Positions 6,803 through 14,838 of a stretch of 24,849 nucleotides of DNA are shown here, one piece after another (the stretch's first letter is position 1; the number at the start of each line of letters is the position of its first letter). Below the pieces are notes generated by a model. The model saw only the letters and a program-made list of their open reading frames with translations, did no database searches and had not been told where the DNA came from. Both the position numbers and the translations under genes were made by a program. Source of the DNA: an uncultured Eubacteriales bacterium. GTDB lineage: Bacteria; Bacillota; Clostridia; Oscillospirales; Acutalibacteraceae. The stretch lies in NCBI GenBank assembly GCA_934643185.1, contig CAKUBN010000035.1:1-24849 (forward strand), written 5' to 3'.

Positions 6803-8086
6803 ATGATCGTAATTCAAAAGTATCACTATGTCATCGCGGTTTTGATTTTGCTCGCCGCCGTGTTTTTGGCGATGAAAAGCGCGGCGGGGCGGGAGAAGAA
6901 TGCGGAGCCGAGCGCGGCGGAAAATTCTGTGAAGGTCGTTTTCTCGAGCACTGCGCCGGAGCAAGACGACAGCAGTGCGACGAAAACGACGGCGAAGGCC
7001 GAAGAACCGCTCGTCGGCGTGTGGATCCCGTACATGGCGCTCGATACGAGTGAGAAGACCGAAGCGGCGTTCAAGGAGAATTTCGACGCCAAGCTCGCGG
7101 CTGCGAAAAGCGTCGGCGCGAACGCGGTGTTTGTGCACGTGCGGCCGTTTGCGGACAGCCTGTACCCCTCGGAGTACGAGCCGTGGTCGCACCTTTTGAT
7201 AGGCACGCAAGGGGAAGACCCCGGCTACGACCCGATGGCATACATGGTAAACGCCGCGCACGAACAGAACATGCAGTTCCACGCGTGGATCAACCCGCTG
7301 CGCATTGCGAGTGTTTCCATACCGCCGGAGCTTGATGAAAACGGATTCTATATGCGAAATTATGTAAACCATCCGGAGTATTTCATGGCGTACAATAACG
7401 GCATTTATTATAACCCTGCAAGTGCGTATATTCGCGGGCGCATTGCTGACGGCGCGGCGGAGATTACCGAAAAGTACGACGTGGACGGCATCCACTTTGA
7501 CGATTATTTTTACCCCACGGACGACGAGAGCATCGACGCCGAGCAGTACGCGGCGTATGCAGAGGAGACCGAAGAGCCGCTTTCGCTGCACGAGTGGCGC
7601 ACCGCGAACGTGAACGCGCTCATCGCTGCCGTGTACAGCCGCGTGAAAGAGGCGAATCCAAACGTGCAGTTCGGTATTTCGCCGCAGGGTAATTTGGAGA
7701 ACAACGAGATGATCAATGCTGACGTGTACACGTGGTGCGCGCAGGCGGGGTATATCGATTACATTTGCCCGCAGCTTTATTACAGCTTTGAAAACGAAGC
7801 GCTGCCGTTTGAAACGGCGCTCCAAAACTGGTGCGCATTGGAGAGATTGCCGAGCATTCAATTATACATCGGGCTTGCGGTTTATAAGGCGGGCACGGAG
7901 GCCGACAACGGCACGTGGCTCAACACGACCGACACGCTTGCAAAGCAGATCGACCGCGCAAAGGAGGCGGGCGCAGACGGCGTGGTGCTGTACGCTGTAG
8001 ACCATTTGACTGCCGAAAACGCCAAAACCGAAATGGCAAACGCCATGCCGGAACTGGAAAGGTTTAAAGAAACGCAACAAAATTGA
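6803..8086 (+). CDS. Exported GHL10/DUF187 glycoside-hydrolase-like protein
   Basis: A 427-residue protein with a hydrophobic N-terminal signal or anchor (about residues 8-24) and a low-complexity Ala/Ser/Thr/Glu linker to about 68, so the catalytic part should face outside the cell. The domain begins GVWIPYMAL (about 72-80). It contains the GHL10-family landmarks FVHVRPFADSLYPS, HAWINPLRI, YYNPAS, DGIHFDDYFYP (about 228-238, with candidate acidic catalytic residues), FGISPQGN, YIDYICPQLYYSF and QLYIGLAVYKAG. Family members are thought to cleave glycans, possibly cell-wall-linked; the substrate is unknown. No lipobox Cys is seen. The start at 6803 has AAAGGA eight bases upstream, and the open frame upstream has no binding site. 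A TATGAT at 6739-6744 is a weak candidate -10. It is divergent from the DUF1294 operon. Confidence 0.87.
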   Translation: MIVIQKYHYVIAVLILLAAVFLAMKSAAGREKNAEPSAAENSVKVVFSSTAPEQDDSSATKTTAKAEEPLVGVWIPYMALDTSEKTEAAFKENFDAKLAAAKSVGANAVFVHVRPFADSLYPSEYEPWSHLLIGTQGEDPGYDPMAYMVNAAHEQNMQFHAWINPLRIASVSIPPELDENGFYMRNYVNHPEYFMAYNNGIYYNPASAYIRGRIADGAAEITEKYDVDGIHFDDYFYPTDDESIDAEQYAAYAEETEEPLSLHEWRTANVNALIAAVYSRVKEANPNVQFGISPQGNLENNEMINADVYTWCAQAGYIDYICPQLYYSFENEALPFETALQNWCALERLPSIQLYIGLAVYKAGTEADNGTWLNTTDTLAKQIDRAKEAGADGVVLYAVDHLTAENAKTEMANAMPELERFKETQQN

Positions 8087-8124
8087 TAAATTATATAAAT
8101 ATTTCACAAATAAAGAAAAAAACA

Positions 8125-8153
8125 TTGCACCTTGCTGCAAACTTTGCTATACT
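8125..8153 (+). promoter_or_regulatory. Sigma-A promoter of the nucleotidyltransferase gene
   Basis: TTGCAC (8125-8130), exactly 17 bases, then TATACT (8148-8153), each close to consensus. It sits about 95 bases before the start codon, in the AT-rich gap after the GHL10 gene, so the next two genes can be transcribed on their own. Confidence 0.75.
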
Positions 8154-8248
8154 GAAGCTGCGGCTGATTTATGAAAAGCGGCGCAGAATGTGCCCGTCCC
8201 GCATTTGCGCCCGAAATGATTTTGTTTGATAAGGACAGGAGAACCAAC

Positions 8249-9334
8249 ATGACGGAAGAAAACAGAAACGCGCTGGTGCAGCGCAACGACCGATTGATCC
8301 GGGATGTGATCCAAAAAGTAGAAAAAGAATGCAAAAGCGCCGTGGCGTTAATTGCCATGTACGGCTCGTTCTGCACGGGGCGATACTCGGAAACATCTGA
8401 CCTCGACCTGTTTATTTTAATGCAGGACGAGGACGGCTACAAAGCCACGGTGACGTTTATCCTCGACGGCATCGGCATGGATTTTTACGGGATGAAATGG
8501 GAATGGCTCGAGGAGGAAGCAAATTACAGCATGCCGTATCTTGCAAAGCTGCTCGATTCCAAAATCGTTTATTGCCCGGAAAAAGCGGACCGGGAGCGGT
8601 TTGAGGCGCTGCGCGAAAAGGCGAAAAGCATTCTCACAGCGCCGTATACGGAAGACGACCTGCACCGTGCGGAGAAGATGTTCGGCGAAGCGGAAAACCT
8701 ATTTGCGAAGCTGATGCGCGAAAAAACATTTGCGCAAAGCCGCAAATATGCCGCGGGCCTGCTGAATTGCCTGTTCGGTACGATCTGTGTGCTGAATAAG
8801 CAGGTGTTCAAATTAAGCGTGCGCGACCGCTTTACGGAGCTTGAGCAGATGCGGTTCGTGCCCGAGAATTTCAAAGCCGTAACCGAAGAAGTCATCCACG
8901 CAGGCACGGTGGAAGAGCTGCGCACGGCGGCGGAAAAGCTGATGTGTTCTGCGGACGATTGCTTTGCAAAAGCGCGGTCGGCATATGCGCCAAAAGCGGA
9001 GAAGAAAGAGCCGACCCCGGACGACCTCAAGGGCACGCTGGAAGAAATGGTGAGCAACTGGCAGCACAAAATACACCGTGCGGCAAAAGAAAAAGACGCG
9101 TTTTCCGCGTTTGACGCAACGGCGAATTTGCAGTATATGCTCGACGAGATCGGGGAAAACCTAGACATTCCCGCATTTGACCTGCTCGAAAAGTTCGACG
9201 CGGAAGATTTGCCGGCAGCTGCGGCGCAGTTTAACGGCGCGCTTAACTTGTATGCAAAGGAATACGAAAAAGTCGGGCTCAAACCGAATGTGTTTGACAC
9301 CATAGAGGCGTTTGAAAAAATGTATCTCGGTTGA
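8249..9334 (+). CDS. Nucleotidyltransferase-fold protein of unknown target
   Basis: A 361-residue soluble protein. The N-terminal nucleotidyltransferase motif is GSFCTGRYSETSDLDLF (residues 39-55): Gly-Ser followed by the two metal-binding Asp at 51 and 53. A later GMDFYG (about 75-80) is a plausible site for the third acidic residue. The rest (about 105-361) looks helical, is rich in Glu, Lys and Ala, and I recognise no domain in it. Relatives of this fold include aminoglycoside adenylyltransferases and MNT-type antitoxin enzymes, but the length and C-terminal half do not let me choose. No HEPN partner with an RxxxxH motif is adjacent. The ATG at 8249 follows an AGGAGA site; the open frame upstream overlaps the promoter and is not used. 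Confidence 0.8.
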   Translation: MTEENRNALVQRNDRLIRDVIQKVEKECKSAVALIAMYGSFCTGRYSETSDLDLFILMQDEDGYKATVTFILDGIGMDFYGMKWEWLEEEANYSMPYLAKLLDSKIVYCPEKADRERFEALREKAKSILTAPYTEDDLHRAEKMFGEAENLFAKLMREKTFAQSRKYAAGLLNCLFGTICVLNKQVFKLSVRDRFTELEQMRFVPENFKAVTEEVIHAGTVEELRTAAEKLMCSADDCFAKARSAYAPKAEKKEPTPDDLKGTLEEMVSNWQHKIHRAAKEKDAFSAFDATANLQYMLDEIGENLDIPAFDLLEKFDAEDLPAAAAQFNGALNLYAKEYEKVGLKPNVFDTIEAFEKMYLG

Positions 9335-9363
9335 GGGGTATTCCAAAAGGAGAGAAATCAAAA

Positions 9364-10110
9364 ATGAAAAGGGCGATACGGGTTTTGATGGCTGTACATC
9401 TCTTATTGGCGGCGGCTTTACCGCTTGGATTTTTCATATGCCGTGCTTTTGGATACTTTTTTGAGCCGTTCAGCTACACGGTATATGCGTGAATTTTGAC
9501 GGCTTTTTCGGCAGTTGTTCTGGTGCTGCATATTTTTGGAAAAGAAGAAGCAAGCAGTAAACTCTGCCTTTTGTCGGCACCGCTTTCTATGCTGACGCTG
9601 GCCGTATATGAATACGTGCATACCTTTTTGCTGGTTGCCTGCAATGAAATATCCGCTGTGATCGCGCTGACGGTCTATATCATTTGCAGTATAACGCTGA
9701 CCGTGGTGTACGGGAAACCCAAATGGGCGGAGATTTTGATCTCCACGCTATCCATATTGCTGACAGCGTTCCTTTTGTTCTGCGGTTTAATCTTTTTCCT
9801 CCCAGAGAATACAGCAAGACAAGTTGTCACGTCACCGAAGGGAACATACCAAGCAGAAGTGTTCGACCGCGACGGCGGCGCGGCTGGCGGTGCGACGATC
9901 GTGCGTGTTCGGAATACAGGCAGCTTGAATTTACTGATCTATAAAGTGAGCGCTATGCCGAAGCAAGTGTATAACGGACATTGGGGTGAGTTTTATGACA
10001 TGCAGCTCACATGGAAAGACGAGGAGCATCTCATCATCACGAAGCGGGCGGAGTATACTTCGGGTGAAGAATTCACGGACATCGAGATCGATTTGAATAC
10101 GGTCGAATAG
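9364..10110 (+). pseudogene. Membrane protein gene interrupted by an in-frame TGA
   Basis: An ATG at 9364 with an AAAAGGAG site (9345-9352) opens a frame of 42 codons that stops at TGA (9490-9492). The same frame continues without a further stop to TAG at 10108-10110. Joined, it makes about 248 residues: an N-terminal hydrophobic helix, three or four more membrane helices to about residue 155, then a soluble C-terminal domain starting VVTSPKGTYQAEVFDRDGG and including LTWKDEEHLIITKRAEY, which resembles DUF5412-type small exported domains (weak call). The TGA is one base from TGG (Trp), which would fit the helix. TGA is used as an ordinary stop by neighbouring genes, so code reassignment is unlikely. 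The downstream part has only a TTG (9496) without a binding site as a possible restart. It may be a young nonsense pseudogene or a sequencing error. Confidence 0.78.
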
Positions 10111-10123
10111 ACCATCGGTTCAG

Positions 10124-10157
10124 CCGGGTGCATCGGAAAACGGTGCGCCCGGTTTTT
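10124..10157 (+). terminator. Strong intrinsic terminator before the housekeeping operon
   Basis: A 12-bp stem CCGGGTGCATCG (10124-10135) pairs with CGGTGCGCCCGG (10141-10152), with two G-U pairs and the loop GAAAA, followed by TTTTT. It separates the broken membrane gene from yfmF. Confidence 0.92.
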
Positions 10158-10204
10158 CTGTGCGTGAATAATCCGCAAATTTTCATGAAAATGTGCGCTT
10201 TGGC

Positions 10205-10233
10205 TTTAAAATTGAAAAAAGCTGTGCTATAAT
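10205..10233 (+). promoter_or_regulatory. Promoter of the yfmF...divIVA-like operon
   Basis: A perfect -10 TATAAT (10228-10233) stands 17 bases after a weaker -35, TTTAAA (10205-10210). It follows the terminator directly and lies about 80 bases before yfmF, the first gene of the long operon. Confidence 0.7.
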
Positions 10234-10313
10234 ACGAATACGAAAGCATATTTATGCAACCATACCTTTTGAAAACCCGGTTTTAAAATATTTCAGGAAG
10301 GAAAATTTCAGAG

Positions 10314-11579
10314 ATGGAAAATCATTTTTTTGAACAGAAAGACTGCGGATTGCAGGCGTTTTGGAGCAGCACGCCGCAGTTTAAAACGGCACGCGTTTCC
10401 GCACACCTTGTGCTGCCGCTCACCACGCCGGAAAATGCGGCTTTATACGCGCTCGTCCCGAGCCTGATCTCTCGTGCGACGCGCGAATACCCCGATTACA
10501 CGGAGTTCGGCAAATACCTTGCCGGGCTTTACGGCGCTTCGGTGCAGCCGGGCGTGACGCGCGTGGGCGATAACCAGATCTTAACGCTTTCTGCGGCTGG
10601 CATCGCGAACCCGTATGCGTTCGGCGGCGAGGATGTGCAGCAGGCGCTTTCTGAGATGCTGGAAAGCATTTTGTTCACGCCGCTGTGCGATGAAGACGGC
10701 CTGTTCCCGGAGGACGGCTTTTTGCAGGAGCAGCGCCAGCTTTTAGAAACGCTCGACGCAGAATATAACGATAAGGGCGCGTATGCCATGCAGCGCTGCG
10801 TGCAGACGATGTTTGCGGGCGAATCCGCAGGCGTGCCGCGCATCGGTACGCGCGAGGCGATTTTAAACGCGACCCGCGAGGGCGTAAAAGAAGCGTGGGC
10901 ACATGCCGTAAAGCACGCACAGATCTGCCAGTTTACGATCGGCGACGGCGCAGACGACCGCTTTGCGCAGCAGCTTGTAAAGCGCCTTGGCACGCGCGAC
11001 GCGGTCTCCATCGAGACAAAGCGCCACACAGCAGCGAATGATGTGAAGCGCGTCGTGGAGGAGATGCCCGTTGTGCAGTCTAAGCTCGTCATGGGCTTTG
11101 CCATCGGCACCACGCCGGAAGAGCGCCTTGCGGCAAAGCTGATGTCCGTTGTGCTCGGCGGAACACCGAGCAGCAAGCTCTTTATGAACGTGCGCGAAAA
11201 GCAGAGCCTTTGCTACTACTGCGCCGCGCGCCACGATACGCCGAAGAACGTCATGTTCGTGCAGAGCGGCGTGGAGACCAAAGACCTCGACCGCACGGAA
11301 GAAGCGATTTTAAAAGAGCTCAACGATATGAAAAAGGGTAATATCACGGACGATGAGATTCTCTTTGCAAAGCTCGCCATGTGCAACAGCTACAACGCCG
11401 TGGCAGATTCCGCGGCATCCATGGAGACATGGTATCTCAGCGGTATGCTGCAGGGCAAGCTCCACACGCCGGAGGAATATGCGGAGCGTATCATGAACAT
11501 CACGAAGGACGAGATCGTCAGCGCCGCCGAGCGCGTCACGCTCGATACGGTCTATAAGCTGAAAGGAGCGGCAAAATGA
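10314..11579 (+). CDS. yfmF: M16-like protein YfmF (EF-P modification-associated)
   Basis: A 421-residue M16 peptidase-fold protein corresponding to the Bacillus gene also written ymfF. In Bacillus subtilis, genes of this pair were linked to the 5-aminopentanol modification of elongation factor P. The usual HxxEH zinc motif is absent: the corresponding region reads LVPSLISRATREYPDYTEF. This is the expected non-catalytic partner, as in other two-subunit M16 pairs. The C-terminal half contains GTPSSKLFMNVREKQSLCYY (about 283-302), the M16 substrate-cleft motif. The ATG has AGGAAGGA upstream. Its stop overlaps the yfmH start in ATGA (11576-11579), so translation is coupled and the proteins probably form a heterodimer. 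No other EF-P gene is visible in the window, so the EF-P role rests on family knowledge. Confidence 0.88.
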   Translation: MENHFFEQKDCGLQAFWSSTPQFKTARVSAHLVLPLTTPENAALYALVPSLISRATREYPDYTEFGKYLAGLYGASVQPGVTRVGDNQILTLSAAGIANPYAFGGEDVQQALSEMLESILFTPLCDEDGLFPEDGFLQEQRQLLETLDAEYNDKGAYAMQRCVQTMFAGESAGVPRIGTREAILNATREGVKEAWAHAVKHAQICQFTIGDGADDRFAQQLVKRLGTRDAVSIETKRHTAANDVKRVVEEMPVVQSKLVMGFAIGTTPEERLAAKLMSVVLGGTPSSKLFMNVREKQSLCYYCAARHDTPKNVMFVQSGVETKDLDRTEEAILKELNDMKKGNITDDEILFAKLAMCNSYNAVADSAASMETWYLSGMLQGKLHTPEEYAERIMNITKDEIVSAAERVTLDTVYKLKGAAK

Positions 11580-12874
11580 GCGCAGAAATGAAGAATACCC
11601 TTGTGGAAAGTAAACTTCTTCGGGACGGCTACCGCTGCGTCAAACACGCAAGCGGCCTGACCGTGTTTATATACCCGAAAGCGGAAATGCGCAGTACGTA
11701 TGCGGTGTTTGGCACGCGCTACGGCTCCATCGATAAGGTCTTTAAACGCAGCGACGAGGATAAGGCAGAGACGACACCCGCGGGCATCGCGCATTTTTTG
11801 GAGCACAAGCTTTTTGAAAGCGAAGACGGCGACGCATTCGGCCGCTATGCCGAGATCGGCGCTTCCGCAAATGCGTATACGTCGTTTGAGACGACGCGCT
11901 ACTTGTTCTCCTGCACGGAAAACGCAGAGCAGGCGCTGGAGATTTTGCTCGACTTCGTGCAGTCCCCGTATTTTACAAAGCAGACCGTTGAAAAAGAGCT
12001 CGGCATCATCGGCCAGGAGATCAAAATGTATGACGATGACCCGCAGTGGCGCATGATGTTCAGCCTGCTGCGCGCCATGTACCATACGCACCCGATCAAG
12101 GACGACATTGCGGGCACGGTGGAGAGCATTGCGGAGATCACCCCGGAGCACCTGTACCGCTGCTACAACACGTTCTATAACCTCAACAACATGGCGCTGT
12201 GCGTGTGCGGCAACTGCACGGAGGAGGAAGTCCTTGCACTGTGCGACAAGATGCTGAAAAAGAGCGAGCCCGTAGAAGTGGAGCGCGTCTTTGAAGAGGA
12301 GCCCGAGACCATTGTGCAGCCGCTCGTCGAAGAAAAGCTGCCCGTAGCGTGCCCCATGTTCCAGTTTGGCGTGAAAGAAGCCGTAACGGGTGCACACCGC
12401 ACGGAAAAAGACCTTGCCGTCACGGAGGTGCTGCTCGACATCATGGCTTCCGACAGCTCGCCGCTGTTCCGCAAGCTCTTAGATGCGGGCCTTGTGAACG
12501 AAGCTTCCTTCAGCTACGAATATTTTGAGGGCACGGGCTACGGCGCGCTGCTGTTCGGCGGCGAATCCGGCGACCCGGAGGCTGTTTGCAATGCTATCCG
12601 CGAGGAAATGGCACGTTTAAAGTGCGAAGGCGTCAAGGAAGAAGACGTGCGCCGCAGTGCGAAGTCTCTTTACGGTGCGAACGTTTCCGGCCTCAACAGC
12701 CCGGACGTCATTGCGAACGCTGTGATGACCATGCACTTTAACGACCGCGAGCTGTTCCGTTATATCGAGTGCTTCTCCGAGATCACCGCAGAAGACGTGA
12801 ACGCGCGCATCCAGACGCTGTTCGATATGGATAAAACGGCAGCTTCTATCATTCGCCCGCTGGACGAAGTTTGA
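11576..12874 (+). CDS. yfmH: M16 metallopeptidase YfmH (EF-P modification-associated)
   Basis: The catalytic partner of the preceding gene, 432 residues (Bacillus ymfH type). The inverted zinc motif HFLEH is intact at residues 73-77, and a distal Glu ligand is likely in the ELGIIGQEIKMYDD segment (about 141-154). The substrate-cleft Arg/Tyr-type region of the second M16 domain is also present around SSPLFRKLLDAGLVNEASFSYEYF. The protein should be a cytoplasmic zinc protease; no signal peptide is seen. The start overlaps yfmF by four bases and the stop (12872-12874) nearly touches lgt. As with yfmF, the link to EF-P maturation comes from the Bacillus family. A generic processing protease is the alternative. 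Confidence 0.9.
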   Translation: MSAEMKNTLVESKLLRDGYRCVKHASGLTVFIYPKAEMRSTYAVFGTRYGSIDKVFKRSDEDKAETTPAGIAHFLEHKLFESEDGDAFGRYAEIGASANAYTSFETTRYLFSCTENAEQALEILLDFVQSPYFTKQTVEKELGIIGQEIKMYDDDPQWRMMFSLLRAMYHTHPIKDDIAGTVESIAEITPEHLYRCYNTFYNLNNMALCVCGNCTEEEVLALCDKMLKKSEPVEVERVFEEEPETIVQPLVEEKLPVACPMFQFGVKEAVTGAHRTEKDLAVTEVLLDIMASDSSPLFRKLLDAGLVNEASFSYEYFEGTGYGALLFGGESGDPEAVCNAIREEMARLKCEGVKEEDVRRSAKSLYGANVSGLNSPDVIANAVMTMHFNDRELFRYIECFSEITAEDVNARIQTLFDMDKTAASIIRPLDEV

Positions 12875-12894
12875 TCGAAAGGATATATAAAGTC

Positions 12895-13998
12895 ATGACG
12901 CATCAAGTTCAGTTCCCGAATCTCGGCATTTCGGTGGAGGTGCATCCCATTGCGTTTCAGCTTGGAAACTTCACCATTTACTGGTACGGCATCATCATCG
13001 GCATCGGCTTTTTGCTGGCCGTGCTGTACGGTTTTTCCTCCTGCAAAAAAATGAATATCAATAAAGACCACCTGCTCGATGCCATCATCGCCGGCCTGCT
13101 CGGCGGTATCATCGGCGCGCGTCTTTATTACGTTATCTTCTACCCGGGCGACAAATACATCACGAACCCGATGGAGATCTTCAACATCAAAGAGGGCGGC
13201 CTCGGCATTTACGGCGGCATCATCGGCGGCATGCTGTGCGGCGGCATCGTCGCGAAGATCCGCAAAATGAACCTGTTCGCCGTGCTGGATGTCGCATCCC
13301 TCGGTTACCTCATCGGCCAGGGCATCGGCCGCTGGGGCAACTTTGTGAACCAGGAAGCCTTCGGCTGCGCGACCGACCTGCCGTGGGGCATGTACAGCGA
13401 CCGCACCGTCGCGGAGGTGGTGGGCAACGTGCACCCATGCTTCCTTTACGAATCGATTTTGTGCCTTTTAGGCTTTGTTTTGCTGCATTTATTCACGCGC
13501 CATCTGCGCCAGTATGACGGACAGACGTTCCTTTTGTACATCATCTGGTACGGCGTGACGCGCTTCTTCATTGAGGGTCTGCGCACGGATAGTCTGCTGC
13601 TGCCGGGCATTGACCTGCGCGTTTCGCAGGTGCTCGCTGCAGCTTCGGCGATTGTCGCCGTCGTTTTGCTCATCGTGTTCCGCAACTGCCATAAGCTCAC
13701 GGGCTGCGGCAGCCGCAAGGCGATGGAAGCGGCGGGCCTCACGGTGGAAGACAAGACCGAGAAGGTCGAGATCGATAATGATGCCGAAAGCACCATTTTC
13801 TCTGGCATGAGCGCCGAAGAAGCACAGGAGCATATGACGGTCGGCACCGGTGCAAAAAAGGCCGCAGAGACGGAAGACGAAAAGACGGAAGAAACTGCGG
13901 ATGAAAACGCTTCCGAAGAACCGTCCAATGCAGCCGAAAATGCGGATGAAACGGCAGAAGGGGAAAGCGAGGAGAAGAACGATGGCAGTGAGAATTGA
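12895..13998 (+). CDS. lgt: Prolipoprotein diacylglyceryl transferase with long acidic tail
   Basis: Membrane enzyme that moves diacylglycerol from phosphatidylglycerol to the lipobox Cys of preprolipoproteins. Landmarks from the ATG at 12895 are the first membrane helix after FTIYWYGIII (26-35), GARLYYV (74-80), GGLGIYGGIIGG (101-112), the Lgt signature GRWGNFVNQE (145-154) and HPCFLYE. The His of the HGGL motif is Tyr106 here, a substitution I believe is common in Clostridia. The last 85 residues (about 283-367) are a charged tail with 29 Asp/Glu, not part of the normal enzyme. The ATG is preferred because AAAGGA lies upstream; an in-frame TTG at 12871 overlapping the yfmH stop would add eight residues. 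It overlaps folD by 17 bases. Confidence 0.92.
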   Translation: MTHQVQFPNLGISVEVHPIAFQLGNFTIYWYGIIIGIGFLLAVLYGFSSCKKMNINKDHLLDAIIAGLLGGIIGARLYYVIFYPGDKYITNPMEIFNIKEGGLGIYGGIIGGMLCGGIVAKIRKMNLFAVLDVASLGYLIGQGIGRWGNFVNQEAFGCATDLPWGMYSDRTVAEVVGNVHPCFLYESILCLLGFVLLHLFTRHLRQYDGQTFLLYIIWYGVTRFFIEGLRTDSLLLPGIDLRVSQVLAAASAIVAVVLLIVFRNCHKLTGCGSRKAMEAAGLTVEDKTEKVEIDNDAESTIFSGMSAEEAQEHMTVGTGAKKAAETEDEKTEETADENASEEPSNAAENADETAEGESEEKNDGSEN

Positions 13999-14836
13999 CG
14001 GCAAGGCCGTTGCAGCAAAGGTGCGCGGCGAAATTGCCGAAGAAGTTGCCGCTTTAAAAAAGCAGGGCATTCAAACCGGCATGGCGGTCGTGCTTGTCGG
14101 CGAAGACCCCGCGTCTAAAATTTATGTGCGCAATAAGGGCAAGGCCTGCGCCGAGACCGGCATTTACTCCGAAGAGCATGTCCTGCCGGAAAACACCACG
14201 CAGGAGGAGCTGCTGGCGCTCATCGAAAAGCTGAACGCAGACCCGAAGATCAACGGCATTTTGGTGCAGTCTCCGCTGCCGAAGCATTTAAACGAAGAGC
14301 TCATCGTGGAGCATATCGACCCGAAAAAGGACGTGGACGCGTTCCACGCCGAAAACGTCGGCCGCATCATGATCGGCGATTTCGCGTTTTTACCGTGCAC
14401 GCCTGCGGGTATCATTGAGCTTATCCACTCCACCGGCGTCACGATCGACGGCAAAAACTGCGTTGTCATCGGCCGCAGCAATATTGTTGGCAAGCCGATG
14501 GCTATGCTGCTTTTGCATGAAAACGGCACCGTGACCATCTGCCACAGCCACACGCAGAACCTCAAAGAAATCTGCAAGGCGGCGGATATCCTCGTCGTCG
14601 CGGTCGGCAAGGCGAAATTTGTCACCGGCGATATGGTAAAATCCGGTGCTGTGGTAATTGATGTCGGTATGAACCGCGATGAAAACGGCAAGCTATGCGG
14701 CGATGTCGATTACGAAAGCGCCGAGGCGGTCGCCGGCTACCTTACGCCGGTGCCCGGCGGCGTAGGCCCCATGACCATCACAATGCTGATGAAAAACGCC
14801 GTAACGGCAGCAAAAATACAGAACGGGCTGGTGTAA
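13982..14836 (+). CDS. folD: Bifunctional methylenetetrahydrofolate dehydrogenase/cyclohydrolase
   Basis: Cytoplasmic enzyme interconverting 5,10-methylene-, methenyl- and 10-formyl-tetrahydrofolate for one-carbon metabolism. The 284-residue length is typical. Family motifs are YVRNKGKAC with the catalytic Tyr and Lys (about 43-51), GILVQSPLP, KDVDAFH, PCTPAGI, the NAD(P)-binding stretch GRSNIVGKPMA and the C-terminal PGGVGPMT. The ATG at 13982 lies inside the end of lgt with GAGGAG just upstream, so translation is probably coupled. The stop is only two bases before dxs. In many Firmicutes xseA, xseB and ispA lie between folD and dxs, but not here. Confidence 0.97.
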   Translation: MAVRIDGKAVAAKVRGEIAEEVAALKKQGIQTGMAVVLVGEDPASKIYVRNKGKACAETGIYSEEHVLPENTTQEELLALIEKLNADPKINGILVQSPLPKHLNEELIVEHIDPKKDVDAFHAENVGRIMIGDFAFLPCTPAGIIELIHSTGVTIDGKNCVVIGRSNIVGKPMAMLLLHENGTVTICHSHTQNLKEICKAADILVVAVGKAKFVTGDMVKSGAVVIDVGMNRDENGKLCGDVDYESAEAVAGYLTPVPGGVGPMTITMLMKNAVTAAKIQNGLV

Positions 14837-14838
14837 GT

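Noticed and set aside
6749..7861. 370-codon open frame on the minus strand opposite the GHL10 gene
   Set aside because: The translation is rich in Arg, His and Val, as expected of an antisense shadow, whereas the plus-strand protein has a full set of GHL10 motifs.
8092..8109. Rex-box-like half site (AAATATTTCACAA) upstream of the nucleotidyltransferase promoter
   Set aside because: Only one half matches well and the surrounding sequence is very AT-rich, so chance is likely. The downstream gene has no redox link.
9490..9492. TGA as a selenocysteine or reassigned Trp codon
   Set aside because: Neighbouring genes (rnmV, yfmH, lgt, tlyA, recN) end with TGA, no SECIS-like hairpin was noticed just after the codon, and the position lies in a hydrophobic helix where Trp fits better than Sec.
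9496..10110. Independent gene starting at TTG 9496
   Set aside because: There is no ribosome binding site, and the frame is continuous with the well-initiated upstream ATG. It is treated as the rest of a broken gene.
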